A DNA stretch of 64,000 nt, from NCBI RefSeq assembly GCF_900176165.1, contig NZ_FWWU01000002.1:124001-188000 (forward strand), given 5' to 3'. Under the pieces are notes generated by a model. The model saw nothing but the letters and a program-made list of their open reading frames with translations, was not told where the DNA came from and did not search any database. Each line of letters starts with the position of its first letter. Within the stretch, counting starts at the first letter, position 1. Positions 35,698-45,379 of the stretch are shown in pieces. The position numbers and the translations under genes were made by a program. This DNA is from Deinococcus hopiensis KR-140. GTDB lineage: Bacteria > Deinococcota > Deinococci > Deinococcales > Deinococcaceae.

Positions 35698-36605
35698 TTT
35701 AGTTTCAGGCACCGTACTGGGTCCTGACCGAGTCAGCCCTTGCTGCCCGCACGCCAGCGCCCTCAGGGCGCTTTTCTTGCGTCACAAGCAATTCCACCCC
35801 GGAATCTGAAATTGGAGACGTCCAAAAAGCTCACCTTGGGGCGGGCCTGAGCGTGCCTCGGCTCCTCAGCCTGCCGGAAGCTTCTGATGCTCGATCTGAG
35901 GGCGCCGACACGAGGCCAATCGAGCGAAGTAGCTCGCAACATACTTCTCGTAAACGGGTTCCAGTTGTTCGTCTAACCACGAATCGTCGAATCTATGATC
36001 CCGCGTGAAGGCGCTCAAGCCCTCACTCTTCCGCCCGTTGTTCTGTTCAGCCTGGGTGGGACGTCAGCAGGGGGTAGGGTTCAGGGCCTGCGCCACCGCC
36101 TTGACGCCGCTGGTGCCGAGGTTAAGGCCGAGCGTTCCGTCAGCCACGGCTTACCAAACGCCCAGCAGGAGATCAATGGTGGGATGGTCAAGGTGCTCGA
36201 GGCCCCTGCCACGTGTCCATCTCGGCAAAGGTTTCCGGACAGACCCCAGTGCGTCGACGAAACTGCTTGCGATTCATCTTCAGTGTACGTATCAGACGGT
36301 AGCCCTCCACCCTGCCAGCTTAGTCCACAAATTTCGCAAGAGGTCCATTGAGATGACAAACGCTCTAAACCTAAGTTTCTACAGGGATTCTGCCTCTTGA
36401 AACCTCTTTTGTAGCAGTCCATACCTTCTATCGGACCATTGTACGGCCGCCTACGCATAGCAGGGCGCTCCTCTTTTAACATCACCTCGTCGATCCTCCG
36501 CTCCAGCTTGAATGGGAGCGTGATCGCTCTTATCTGGTGGGCAATCATCACTGTAGGTGCTTGCTTTCTTTCATTGTGTCTTCCTTGTTCTGGAAAGGAG
36601 TTTGT
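35698..36605. other. Intergenic with decayed minus-strand fragments
   Basis: Two scraps are visible on the minus strand. At 36069-36150 the reading TLGLNLGTSGVKAV recalls the N-terminal ATP motif of FGGY carbohydrate kinases such as xylulokinase. At about 35870-36058, WLDEQLEPVYEKYVASYFAR is a protein-like tail of an unknown gene. Neither is intact. The promoter of the fasciclin gene lies near 36500-36590. Confidence 0.4.
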
Positions 36606-37085
36606 ATGCGTAAAGCGTTGCTTTCAGTCACACTTCTGCTGTCGGGCGGGGCCATCGCGGGTGGGGGCAGCACCGTTCCCTCGGGAAACACCATCGCCGC
36701 CATCGTTTCGAACGATCCAAACTTCAGCACGCTCCTGTCAGCCGTGCAGGCTGCCGGGTTGGTGGGGACGCTCAGCAGCGCCGGTCCCTACACAGTCTTT
36801 GCGCCCACGAACGCCGCCTTCGCCAAGGTTCCGGCTGGTCAGCTGCAAGCCCTGCTGAACAACCGCGAACAGCTGCGCGCCCTGCTGCTCTACCACGTGG
36901 TTCCGGGACGGGTTGCGGCCGCGCAGGTCAAAGGCCTGAGCAGCGCCACGACGGCACAGGGGGGCACGCTCAACGTCAGCACAATGGGCGGCAAGGTCAT
37001 GATCAACGACGCGACCGTGACGCGCGCGGACATTCGGGCCAGCAACGGCGTCATTCACGTCATCGACACCGTGTTGATGCCCTGA
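36606..37085 (+). CDS. Secreted fasciclin-domain protein
   Basis: The 159-residue product starts at the ATG at 36606 after GGAAAGGAG. A signal peptide (RKALLSVTLLLSGGAIAGG) is followed by one fasciclin domain: IAAIVSNDPNFSTLLSAVQAAGLVGTLSSAGPYTVFAPTNAAF, then LLYHVVPGRV and the terminal NGVIHVIDTVLMP. This domain mediates adhesion in secreted bacterial proteins. The length is that of the single-domain family. The VanW-like gene begins 56 bases after its stop and may be co-transcribed. Confidence 0.93.
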   Translation: MRKALLSVTLLLSGGAIAGGGSTVPSGNTIAAIVSNDPNFSTLLSAVQAAGLVGTLSSAGPYTVFAPTNAAFAKVPAGQLQALLNNREQLRALLLYHVVPGRVAAAQVKGLSSATTAQGGTLNVSTMGGKVMINDATVTRADIRASNGVIHVIDTVLMP

Positions 37086-37140
37086 CGCCCGGCGGCTGTC
37101 CTTGACCTCCTCCCCCGCCCGCAGGCCCTCTGTCCTCCGC

Positions 37141-38286
37141 ATGAGGGCTGCGTCCGTTCTTCGCGATCTGGCTGCCCTGCTGGTCTTGCAGACCTGGGCC
37201 GCTCAGGCGCAGCCAGTGACGCAGATCACCCTGCGGCTGAGCGCTCCCGAACCCCTGATGACGGCGGGGCAGGTGCAGAGGCCCCTGCTGCACCGCTCCT
37301 TCTCGCTGCGGGTAGGCACGGTGGGCCTGAAGGGGCTGACCCCTCAGCTCAACCGGATCTATGCGCGGGTGGAGGCCCGTCGGCCCCGCGAGATCCGCTT
37401 CTCGCGCTCGGGAGACCAGTGGGTGGCACGGGCACAGACGGGATGGAAGGTGGACCGGGCTGCCACAGAGGCCCAACTGCGGCGCGCGCTCGCTCGGGGT
37501 CAGATGACCAGTCCAGTAGTGGTGCGGCTCCAGGCTCCGGCGCGCAGCGTCCGCTGGGCACACGCGCAGGGTCTGCGGCACCTGGCAGGAGAGCAGACCC
37601 GCTTCACGGGCAGTCCAGCCTTCCGAGTGCAGAACATCCGCCTGGGGTCCGCCCGAATCCACGGCACCTGGGTGGCTCCGGGTCAAGCGTTTGACTTCAA
37701 CGCCAGGGTCGGTCAAATCACTCCGGCGCGCGGCTTCGCCGCTGGCTACGTCATCCTGGGACCCACCCTCAGTCTGGAACCAGGCGGGGGCATCTGTCAG
37801 GTCAGCACCACGGTGTTCCGGGCTGCGTACCGGGCGGGACTGCCCATCACCGAGCGGCACCCCCACTCCTACCAGGTGGCGTACTACGGGACACCGGGAC
37901 TCGACGCGGCGGTGTATGCACCCACCAAGAACCTGCGCTGGCTCAATGACACGGCGCGTCCCATCCTCGTGCAGGCAAGCTGGGACCTCCAGCGCCAAAG
38001 CCTGCGCGTGGACCTGTTTGGCCGCCCAGATGGCCGCCGCGTGTGGGTGGGAGCGCCCCACGTTTCGGACACCCGGCTTCCGGCTCCTCCCACCTATGTG
38101 GCCGAGCAGGCGATGGGCCTTGGCGAGACGCGCCGGATCGATATGCCCGCATCCGGTGCCCGCGTATCTGTCGTGCGGCAGGTGCGCTACCCGGACGGCC
38201 GGCTTCGGCGGTTAGAGACCGGCAGCGTCTACCGGCCGTGGGGCGGCGTCTTTGCCGTTCATCCTCAAGACCCCCGCCTGCGGTGA
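37141..38286 (+). CDS. VanW family secreted protein
   Basis: From the ATG at 37141 the product is 381 residues; a TTG at 37102 would add 13. An N-terminal hydrophobic segment (LRDLAALLVLQTWAAQA) suggests secretion. The VanW domain covers about 150-285: FRVQNIRLGSARIHGTWVAPGQAFDFN, GPTLSLEPGGGICQVSTTVFRAA, and ITERHPHSYQVAYY. VanW-like proteins are associated with cell-envelope functions, mechanism unclear. The beta-strand region after it resembles a G5-like tail. It follows the fasciclin gene by 56 bases. Confidence 0.9.
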   Translation: MRAASVLRDLAALLVLQTWAAQAQPVTQITLRLSAPEPLMTAGQVQRPLLHRSFSLRVGTVGLKGLTPQLNRIYARVEARRPREIRFSRSGDQWVARAQTGWKVDRAATEAQLRRALARGQMTSPVVVRLQAPARSVRWAHAQGLRHLAGEQTRFTGSPAFRVQNIRLGSARIHGTWVAPGQAFDFNARVGQITPARGFAAGYVILGPTLSLEPGGGICQVSTTVFRAAYRAGLPITERHPHSYQVAYYGTPGLDAAVYAPTKNLRWLNDTARPILVQASWDLQRQSLRVDLFGRPDGRRVWVGAPHVSDTRLPAPPTYVAEQAMGLGETRRIDMPASGARVSVVRQVRYPDGRLRRLETGSVYRPWGGVFAVHPQDPRLR

Positions 38287-39235
38287 GGGGTCACGCAGCC
38301 GGACGAGCAGTGCCCAGTGGTCGCTCGGCACGTTGGGGACTCGCCTCCCCGCGTTCGCTTTGCTGGGCGCCGCCGTCTGAGTAATCTCCTGAGCTGTACT
38401 TCAGGAATATTCACATGCCAAACAACAGCCGTCCTGAACGTGACCCAGTCCTATAGGCCTGAGCTCTCAGGGGCAAACGGTGCTGCGTTGAACCGCTGGC
38501 TCTGGGATTCACGAGTGGCGCCGTGCCCCCATTTCTCCGCCAGCTTGAAGGGCGGCCGCTCCTTCCCTTCTCTGGCCCACAGCACGAAGTGGTTTCAACA
38601 GCGTACGGGTCCGTAGATGCCGTGCTAGACGGCGGATGCGTACTCCTCCGAATTTCGCCGAAGTACAGTTAGAGGCGCTCTATTCCCTTTGCGCTCTCGC
38701 TACGCCCGGAGAGTCACCAGGGGGTAGCGCTCGGGTCAAGTGGATATGCCGCCACCGCACCCTATCCCCCTCTTCATTGTCGACGTCGAGGGTGGAAGTG
38801 GCTGTTGACGGGGCCTTTGCTCCAAAAGTCCTCCAGGCATCAGCCATCCCTTAAACACGCGCACCGCATCAGGCCCTCCGGGTGAATCTCCCACAGGATG
38901 GCCTGGAGTTTCTTCTGCTCCCTGGGTCTTGCGGCCCAGTACGGATCAGCCCAATCCAGGTCCAGGCATCGGTTCCAGGCGGTGCTCGCGCAAGGCATTG
39001 AGGACGTGCCTGAACAGGCTTCTAGGCTCTGAACCCAGCGAGAACGGTCAGTAAAAATTTGCAGAGGCGTTTGTAAGCGCGGGAGCTCTCGTTCTTTCCC
39101 TGGTCCTTTACCCCTCAAAGAGTTCTCGAGGCACCTTCCTGACGGTCCTGAGGCCTCATTTTTCTCTCATAAAAAGTTCTTCGAATGGCTACTCAAGCTA
39201 CCGTCGAAGGCTCCTCTTCTGCACCCTCCCACACC
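38287..39235. other. Intergenic, nothing recognised except an integrase-flank duplicate
   Basis: No frame is supported. On the minus strand, 38865-38980 reads LDLDWADPYWAARPREQKK, protein-like but unassigned. Bases 39105-39200 match 33801-33870, the downstream flank of the decayed integrase copy. Confidence 0.45.
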
Positions 39236-40240
39236 TCAAAGGTCTGCGAGTTCGGAGGCGAGGTCATCGGCAGGCACTTCCACATATGCCCGCGTCGTAT
39301 TCACGTTCGAATGCCCCAAATGCCGCGCCACCCGCGCAAAATCACGCGTTCGCTTATAGAGCAGGGTCCCGTTGAACTTCCGGTACGCATGAAATCCCGC
39401 CCACGTCAGCCCCTCCGCCTCCATCAACCGCCGCAGGTGATAGACCGCCCCCGAACGGTACCGGAAGGTAAAGAGCCGGCCATCCTTGCCTTGCCCTGCA
39501 TGCGCTCGCAGCGCGTCCTCCAGCGTTCCCGACATGCCGACAATGCGCCGTTTGTCGCCTTTGCCCCTCACCGTGATCCGGCGGTTCACCGCGTCAATAT
39601 CCTTCCAGGTCAGCGTCAGGGCTTCCTCAATGCGCAGTCCAGCGTGAGCGGTCAGGAGGATCAAGACGCGCAAGTCTGTCCGGTTCTCACGTTCTGCGGC
39701 CGCCAGGGCACGGTGAACGGTCGTCTCGCGGTAGGGTGGCCGTTTGCTGATCGCGTCCGTGCGGTCCCGCGGCTGCTTCACGTCCTCGAACGGATGCGCC
39801 TCCGTGGCTCCGGCCCAACGCAGCGCGGCGTACAGGGCGTTGGCGGCCGCGACGCGGGAGCGTACCGTTGACGCGGCTTTTTTCTGCGGCGCATCTGTGT
39901 TGGCTGTCAGACTCGCAATCCAAAACGCGGCGTCGTTGCGCCTGGGCCTCAGGAGGTTCCAGGCGCGTTCCTCCGCGTGCGTGAGAAATTGCCGCACACC
40001 CGTGCGGTACGAGCGCAGGGTGTGCGGGCTGAGGGTGATGCCCACCTGGCCGAGGGTGGTGAGGTACGCGGCCGTGAGGTCCCACAGGACTTCCGCGTTC
40101 TTGTCTCTCGCGGCTTCCATCGCGCGGCGGCGGAGTTCGCTTTCGTGGAGGGAGACCCAGGCGCTGGCCTGGTCCAGCAGGTGGGTGCGGCGGAGGTCGA
40201 GGGACTGGGAGGAAGTGATGGGGTCTCCCCTGTTGGTCAT
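39236..40240 (-). CDS. Tyrosine recombinase/integrase
   Basis: The 334-residue protein has an N-terminal SAM-like helical domain (about 50-170) and the catalytic domain with Arg in AHAGLRIEEALTLTW, Lys/beta region VRGKGDKRRIV, HAYR in TWAGFHAYRKFNG, and the nucleophile Tyr in HSNVNTTRAYVEV. All five key residues can be placed. The class covers XerC/D-like and phage-type integrases; the attachment site cannot be told. It appears intact. A decayed copy lies at 33854-34084. Confidence 0.93.
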   Translation of the reverse strand: MTNRGDPITSSQSLDLRRTHLLDQASAWVSLHESELRRRAMEAARDKNAEVLWDLTAAYLTTLGQVGITLSPHTLRSYRTGVRQFLTHAEERAWNLLRPRRNDAAFWIASLTANTDAPQKKAASTVRSRVAAANALYAALRWAGATEAHPFEDVKQPRDRTDAISKRPPYRETTVHRALAAAERENRTDLRVLILLTAHAGLRIEEALTLTWKDIDAVNRRITVRGKGDKRRIVGMSGTLEDALRAHAGQGKDGRLFTFRYRSGAVYHLRRLMEAEGLTWAGFHAYRKFNGTLLYKRTRDFARVARHLGHSNVNTTRAYVEVPADDLASELADL

Positions 40241-40396
40241 GGCTTAGATGATAACGGCACTTATCGTACAAAAAATACATTGGGCGCGCCAATCAGAATT
40301 TGACGCAGGCGGGCTCGGACAGTTCATATGTAAGTGACTGCTCAGCAGGATCCTGAGCAGCGCAAGGGAATGAGGTAAGGTGAGGGCATCTCCGAC
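40241..40396. other. Promoter region of the integrase, with a hairpin
   Basis: TGCTCAG at 40338 pairs with CTGAGCA near 40352, a stem with a short loop. The AT-rich stretch at 40241-40290 is the likely integrase promoter. Confidence 0.45.
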
Positions 40397-40700
40397 GTGA
40401 CCTGCCCAAATTGCGAACGGCCGAGGGCGCGCATCCGCGAGTTGGAAGCACAGGTCGCGCGAACCAGGGAGACGTCCCATCAACCCCCAGCCGGGACCAA
40501 GCCTGGGGGAAGAAACCCAAGAGCGAACGCCCCTGGAGCGGTCACTCTTCTGGTGGTCAGGTCGGCCACCCAGGAACCACCTTGAAGATGAGCCCTTCTC
40601 CCGACAAGGTGGTCGTGCTGCCTGTCACGGGAACTTGCGCCTGCGGGTAGCGCTGGAACGAGGTCAAAGTGCACGACCTCCTGGCGCGGCAGGTCTTATT
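40397..40700 (+). pseudogene. IS66-type transposase N-terminal remnant
   Basis: The frame reads CPNCERPRARIRELEAQVA, the leucine-zipper start of IS66 transposases, then HQPPAGTKPGGRNP. After a frame shift GGQVGHPGTTLKMSPSPDKV follows, equivalent to the family's GGQPGHPG motif. It stops at the left end of the IS701-like element at 40701. Confidence 0.75.
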
Positions 40701-42102
40701 GGTAGTCCGTTGACTCATGGTGGGGGTGCAGGCAAGTTAGGGAATGGAGACCCAGCAGTGCATTCCTGACCCTCTGGAGCAGTATTGCCAGCTGTTCGAC
40801 CAGACGTTCACGCGTCCGACCCAGCGGGCCACGTTCCGAACGTATCTCCAAGGCCTGCTTCTCGGAGCGGAGCGTCACAAAATGGCGACTGGGCTGGCGA
40901 ATAGCGAACCAGGCAAACCGGGGAGTCGACACAAAGATGCGCAGCGTCTCCAATGGTTTTTGTCTGAGAGCACCTGGGATCCGGAAAGGTTGAATGACAT
41001 GCGCCTGGCCATGCTGCGAACGCTCACCAGCACCGCGCCGTCACACGGCGCGGTGCTGGTGATTGACGAGATAGACGACCGGAAATACGGCACGCACACC
41101 GTACATGTGGGTCGGGAGTACTTGGGAAGTTTGGGCAAGGTCGACTGGGGCATCGTCACCGTCCATGTGCTGTATGACACGCCCAACGCGTATGTTCCCT
41201 TAAAATTCGTGCCCTATACGCCAGCGCATCCGGATCGACCGTAAGACCAGCGAGCCTGCGTTCAAAACCAAGCCCCAACTTGCCCTTGAGCTGATCGACG
41301 CTGTCCGGCCTGACTGGCCGTTTCGAGCGGTTGTTGCAGACAGTTTCTATGGACGCAATGAGGTGTTTCAGACGCACCTGGTCCGTCAGCACATTCCCTT
41401 CGTACTGGCGCTGCATACAGCGCCGGAGGCCTGGCAACCTCTCCTGCGCACGTATGCCGATGGCCATGAGGAGATCAAATGGGTCGCCGAGCTTCAGGGC
41501 GGCCCCTTCGGGCCGCGCCAAACCTTGCGGCTGATTGTCGTCACACCGGACCCGGTCAACCTGTCAGAGGACCGCACGGAATACCTGATTTCGAATCTCC
41601 GTACCGATGAGCAGGACACCGTGGTATGGCGCGCCAAGACGCCGCCTGCGACCCTTTTGGAGATTGCCTTGCTCTACGCTCGGCGTCCCCGGATAGAACA
41701 GGCGTATCGCGAGGTCAAGCAGCATCTGGGCTGGACACACTGCCAGGCACGCTCAGATGTGGCGCTCCGCTGTCACTGGAACCTCGTCTGCGCCGAGTTC
41801 TGTTTCTTACGCTGGTCAACCGAACAGTCCACGGATGACGATCCCAGGACAGGCCCGCACAACGATCAACAGCCCTCAGCGGCGGCTGAGCCGCCGACTT
41901 GGAGTGCCGCTTTGCGTCGCGTTCGCTCGTATTTGGAACCCTTCGTTTGGGTGTGGAGAGCGTGGCGTGCCTTCACGACGGCCGAGCCACCCAACACGCT
42001 ACGCGCGTTGCTCAGTTCTGTGGGACGAGGGCAGCCCCTCTCGCTCTATGTCACGTAAATGCCGTCCAGAAGGGCTGTCCTCTTCGGAGTCAACGGACTA
42101 CC
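40701..42102 (+). mobile_element. IS701-like insertion sequence, 1.40 kb
   Basis: GGTAGTCCGTTGACTC (40701-40716) and GAGTCAACGGACTACC (42087-42102) are perfect 16-base inverted ends. No convincing target duplication was found, which suggests later rearrangement. Contains one transposase gene broken by a frameshift. Confidence 0.85.
40744..42058 (+). pseudogene. IS701-family transposase, frameshifted
   Basis: The first frame (40744-41244) holds LVIDEIDDRKYGTHTVHVGREYLGSLGKVDWG, the first Asp region typical of IS701. The second frame (in use from about 41216, annotated open from 41363) holds RAVVADSFYGRN (second Asp), QHLGWTHCQARSDVALRCHW and the end at 42058. One base change near 41216 would restore a 437-residue enzyme. 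The element's ends match the MITEs at 29 and 45 kb. Confidence 0.85.
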
Positions 42103-42512
42103 ACCAAGCAAGCTTGAAGCGATTCACGTCGCGTCTGGTCGGTTCTGTGCTTCTCGCATGGGCCCCGGCGTCGCGCTTGGCTCAGGAGGGCGGGTACGCT
42201 GACCGCCCAACAAGCAGGAGCAAGCCCTCGCTGCGGCCTTCCGCAGCATGGTCGTTCCTATCGCAACGCAAGACGCTTCCTCCGCACCTGCTCAGTATCT
42301 TCGGATCCATGACGCGTGCCCGCTTCACGCTCTGCATCGCTGCATCCCAGATGTACACCAGACCCTCCTGGACGCGCGCTTGCCCCTTCCCAAGGCGTAC
42401 GCCGCTGACAGCACCAGGCACGGTCGTCTTGCTCGAGGAGTTCTGCTTCGTTGTCGGGGTCGGGGTGCACCAAAAGCGTACGAGCGCCGCTCAACCCTCC
42501 CAATCTCGTCCT
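42103..42512. other. Intergenic, decayed DNA
   Basis: Several frames look partly coding but none is sustained, and no motif is recognised. The segment separates the IS701-like element from the iron-binding protein gene. Confidence 0.4.
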
Positions 42513-43454
42513 TCAGTGGTTCAGGGTCTCCTGGATGTTTTGAAGCACCTGCGTCATGGCCAGCGGTCCCCGAATGCGGTTCCACTGCTGGTTGTCCGCA
42601 AAAAAGACCCGCTGTTTCTTGCTCACCCCGAGGTTTTTCAGCAGCGGATGGCTAAACCACTCTTTCTCGGCGTTGGCAGGGGTATTTTCGTTGTTGGCGA
42701 TGGCAAATACAAAATCCGCGGGGATGGCTGGAATGCCTTCCAGACTGATGTCGCCCTGCTGCGCATCGTTAGCTTGGGCCAACTGGAACCCCAGCTCGGT
42801 GATCAGGCGGCCACTCACATTGGCACTGCCGATCAAGGTTGGGTTTATCCCGGCGTTCATGCGGGGGAATCCCACCAACAAGGCCCTCGGGGTGCGTTTT
42901 GCGACAGGTCTCAGCAAGGTTTTGGCCAGCTGAAGCTTTTTCTCGAAATTCACCACCACCTGCTCCGCACGTCGTTGCTTTTTAAAGACCTCTGCCAGGG
43001 GTTTCAGGTCTTTGCGCCACATGGTGCTGAGGCCTGCATTGAAGTCGTTTCCATCCAGTAACACGGTCGGGGCAATCCTGGACAGCTGGGCATACACCTG
43101 CTCGTGGTAACTGACCTGTCCAACAATCAGGTCAGGTTTCAGTGCCAGGATAGATTCCAAGTTGGGGGCTTCGCGCGTCCCGAGGTACACCGGATTGCTT
43201 TTCACAAAGCGCCCGAGGTAGGGAATGCTGGACTTTTCAACTACCTGTCCGATGGCCCCCAGTTTGAAGCTGCCCACCTCAGCGTAACCTGCAGGTTGCA
43301 GGTCGAGGCTGAGCAGCAGGTCCAGTGCGTATGGGCTCAGCACCGCAATTTTCTTCGGGGGCTCGTTCACGGTGACTTTGCCCAACTGGGTCTGAACGGT
43401 GGTTTGTGCGAAAGCTGCTCCAGACAGGAGAGCCAGGGTAATCAAGTGCTTCAT
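42513..43454 (-). CDS. Iron(III)-siderophore ABC transporter substrate-binding protein (FecB/FepB-like)
   Basis: The 313-residue protein has a signal peptide (MKHLITLALLSGAAFAQ) and the two-lobe periplasmic-binding fold of the siderophore class: KIAVLSPYALDLLLSLDLQPAGY, then ESILALKPDLIVGQVSYHE, with the long connecting helix and AEKEWFSHPLLKNLGVSKKQRVFF near the end. It binds a metal chelate outside the membrane for an ABC importer. Its start codon overlaps the stop of a permease remnant as ATGA, so it belonged to a permease-binding-protein operon that has lost its permease. No intact permease or ATPase is nearby. Confidence 0.9.
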   Translation of the reverse strand: MKHLITLALLSGAAFAQTTVQTQLGKVTVNEPPKKIAVLSPYALDLLLSLDLQPAGYAEVGSFKLGAIGQVVEKSSIPYLGRFVKSNPVYLGTREAPNLESILALKPDLIVGQVSYHEQVYAQLSRIAPTVLLDGNDFNAGLSTMWRKDLKPLAEVFKKQRRAEQVVVNFEKKLQLAKTLLRPVAKRTPRALLVGFPRMNAGINPTLIGSANVSGRLITELGFQLAQANDAQQGDISLEGIPAIPADFVFAIANNENTPANAEKEWFSHPLLKNLGVSKKQRVFFADNQQWNRIRGPLAMTQVLQNIQETLNH

Positions 43455-43565
43455 GTCATGCTCCTCAGGTCATTCTTCGGGCATTTCTTGCCAAATGGAT
43501 AGAGATAGGGTGCGCCGATGACGGCAATCACGATGCCCACTGGGTTTGTGCTGCCACCACCCGGA
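43451..43565 (-). pseudogene. C-terminal remnant of a FecCD-family permease
   Basis: The last frame reads TNPVGIVIAVIGAPYLYPFGKK, equivalent to the final helix ELPVGIVTALIGAPFFL of FecCD permeases. Its stop codon overlaps the start of the binding-protein gene. Upstream the frame is lost, so only about 36 codons survive. It may have been cut by deletion. Confidence 0.7.
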
Positions 43566-44267
43566 AAGAAGACGGCCCGACCCTGGTGGTTGACGGCGAG
43601 GACCTGGTACTTGATGAGGTGACCGCGAAGTGGTGCACGGTGAACGCGGCGAGGACGCGAGCGACCTGCAATGTGCCTGCGGTACCAGAAAGCCAGCGCC
43701 TGTGCGTGACGTTTGCAGCGGGCACCGTGGCCTACCGTTGCCTGGCCTGGGGACACCCGGTCTTCCTGAAACGGAACGCCGTCGCCATCCACACTTCGCC
43801 CATTATGTTGACTGGAACTGCAACGCCACCGGGGAGAGCATTCACCACCGGGCTTACAAGACCCTGTTGCGTCAGCGTCTCCTGGATTTTCAGTCCGTGA
43901 TCTTTCACCTGACCTGCCCCGACTGCCGGACCCCTGTGGCCCGCCGGTATCCCCCCGCCCGACAGCGCCGTGGACCTGGAAGTCCGACAAGACCAGTCGG
44001 TCTCGATCCTGCCGGCAGAGGGAGGCGGCCGGTTCTGCCCCGGAAAGACGGGTTGGCATCTGGGCGAGACGGAAGGTGAGCCGCGTACCCTCCGGTCCCC
44101 TGCCATCCATTGTGCACGCACACGCAGTACCACGGTTGAAAGGGCGTCTCCCGGACCACCAGGCGCGTGTGGGTCGGCACCATATGTCATGGTCGAGGGC
44201 GCACGCATGGTCAGACAAACATGGCAATGCGCCGGGGCAGAAGAACCGCTCCTGGCGCATTGCATCT
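43566..44267. other. Unassigned decayed DNA between the two iron-binding genes
   Basis: The minus strand near 43720-43930 reads KIQETLTQQGLVSPVVNALPGG, protein-like but unassigned, and frames change several times. No gene is supported. It may derive from the lost permease genes and later insertions. Confidence 0.35.
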
Positions 44268-45170
44268 TCAGCGCTGAACTTTTCCGGACAGGACATTGCT
44301 GCTGAACATGTCGCTCAGAATGCCTTCGAGGCCGATGATGCCGCGGCCCTTGGCCCAGCGGTCCCGATTGAAGGTGTAGATGCGGTTCTGCTTGGCTGCG
44401 GTGAGGGCGCGCACCAGGGGCTCACCTTTGAAGCGGTCGAAGGCGCTCTGATCCTCGTTGTTGTACAGGACAATCAGGGTGTCGGGATTCAGGGCCGTGA
44501 GGCCTTCCGGGGACAGCAGGTACTGCGTCTGGCCGTCCTTGACGGGCGTGGGGTTGTGACGGCCGGCCGTGTCCAGCAAGCTGCCGATATAGCTCCTGTC
44601 ACTGTGCACGTAGAAGCCGTTCGGAGTCAGGACACCGACAACGATCTTGCCAGCTTTGGCGCTGCTGGTCGCCTTCACCTTGCTGAACAAGCGGGAGTGA
44701 TCGGCCAGGGCCGTCTTCCCGACCGCCTCTTTTCCAACAATTTTGCTGATGATGCTGAACTGGTCGAGCTGGTCCTGGTAGGTGCCGCGGTAGGAACGGA
44801 ACAGCAGCGTGGGGGCGATGCTGTTCAGCTGCGCGTAGATGCTCTTGTGGTCGTTCTCGTCAGCAATGATCAGGTCCGGCTTCAACGCCAGGATCTTTTC
44901 GAGGCTGGGTGCGTGACGGTTCCCGACGGTGGGAACGTTGGGTCCGTAGTACTTTTTGAGGTGAGGGAGAACTTCGTTGGCCGCGTCACCGTCGGCGGCA
45001 ATTCCGACGGGTTTCACGCCAAGCTTGGCCAGTGCGTCCATGAAGCCGAATTCGAGAACGATGATGCGCTTCGGGGTGGTGTTCAGTTCGGTGGTGCCCG
45101 CCAGGTGCGTGACGCTGATGGCGCTGGCGGAGGTGGCGAGGGTCAGCGTTAGGGTAGCAATTCGTCGCAT
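44268..45170 (-). CDS. Iron(III)-type ABC transporter substrate-binding protein
   Basis: From the ATG at 45170 (MRRIATLTLTLATSASA) the product is 300 residues with a signal peptide. The binding-protein features are clear: KRIIVLEFGFMDALAKLGVKPVGIA, EKILALKPDLIIADENDHKSIYAQL, LNPDTLIVLYNNEDQSAF. It is a paralog of the protein encoded at 42513, sharing the overall plan but not closely. An AGGAGAAC ribosome site precedes the start. Its 5' region has a 12-base palindrome TTGCATTTGCAA at 45222-45233, possibly an iron-regulator site. No permease or ATPase follows. Confidence 0.9.
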   Translation of the reverse strand: MRRIATLTLTLATSASAISVTHLAGTTELNTTPKRIIVLEFGFMDALAKLGVKPVGIAADGDAANEVLPHLKKYYGPNVPTVGNRHAPSLEKILALKPDLIIADENDHKSIYAQLNSIAPTLLFRSYRGTYQDQLDQFSIISKIVGKEAVGKTALADHSRLFSKVKATSSAKAGKIVVGVLTPNGFYVHSDRSYIGSLLDTAGRHNPTPVKDGQTQYLLSPEGLTALNPDTLIVLYNNEDQSAFDRFKGEPLVRALTAAKQNRIYTFNRDRWAKGRGIIGLEGILSDMFSSNVLSGKVQR

Positions 45171-45221
45171 TGTTCTCCTACTAATCCGATAGATTTGCTC
45201 CGGAATACTAGGTGACAAAGA

Positions 45222-45233
45222 TTGCATTTGCAA
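45222..45233. promoter_or_regulatory. Candidate operator palindrome
   Basis: TTGCATTTGCAA is a 5-2-5 inverted repeat 52 bases upstream of the iron-binding gene start. It is a candidate site for a metal-responsive repressor; the match to any known box is not established. Confidence 0.35.
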
Positions 45234-45350
45234 CCTCACCAAAAGCCCACTGGTTCTTGGAGAAGAGATTTTCCAGCGACAGGACAGCTTCTCCAGTCGG
45301 TCGTAGGTGCGCGGCTTGTGTAGCGCTTGACGCTGTGCCAATGCGCCAGC

Positions 45351-45373
45351 GCTTTCAGAATCAACGGAATACC
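45351..45373. repeat. Partial MITE end
   Basis: The complement of GGTATTCCGTTGATTC plus the CTGAAAGCGCTGG-like stretch forms one end of the same element family, without a matching left end. It directly precedes the complete copy at 45380, suggesting tandem or nested insertion. Confidence 0.6.
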
Positions 45374-45379
45374 ACTATT

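Noticed and set aside
36005..36400. Plus-strand frame of 131 codons in the mobile zone
   Set aside because: No motif, and it overlaps decayed minus-strand fragments that read more like former genes.
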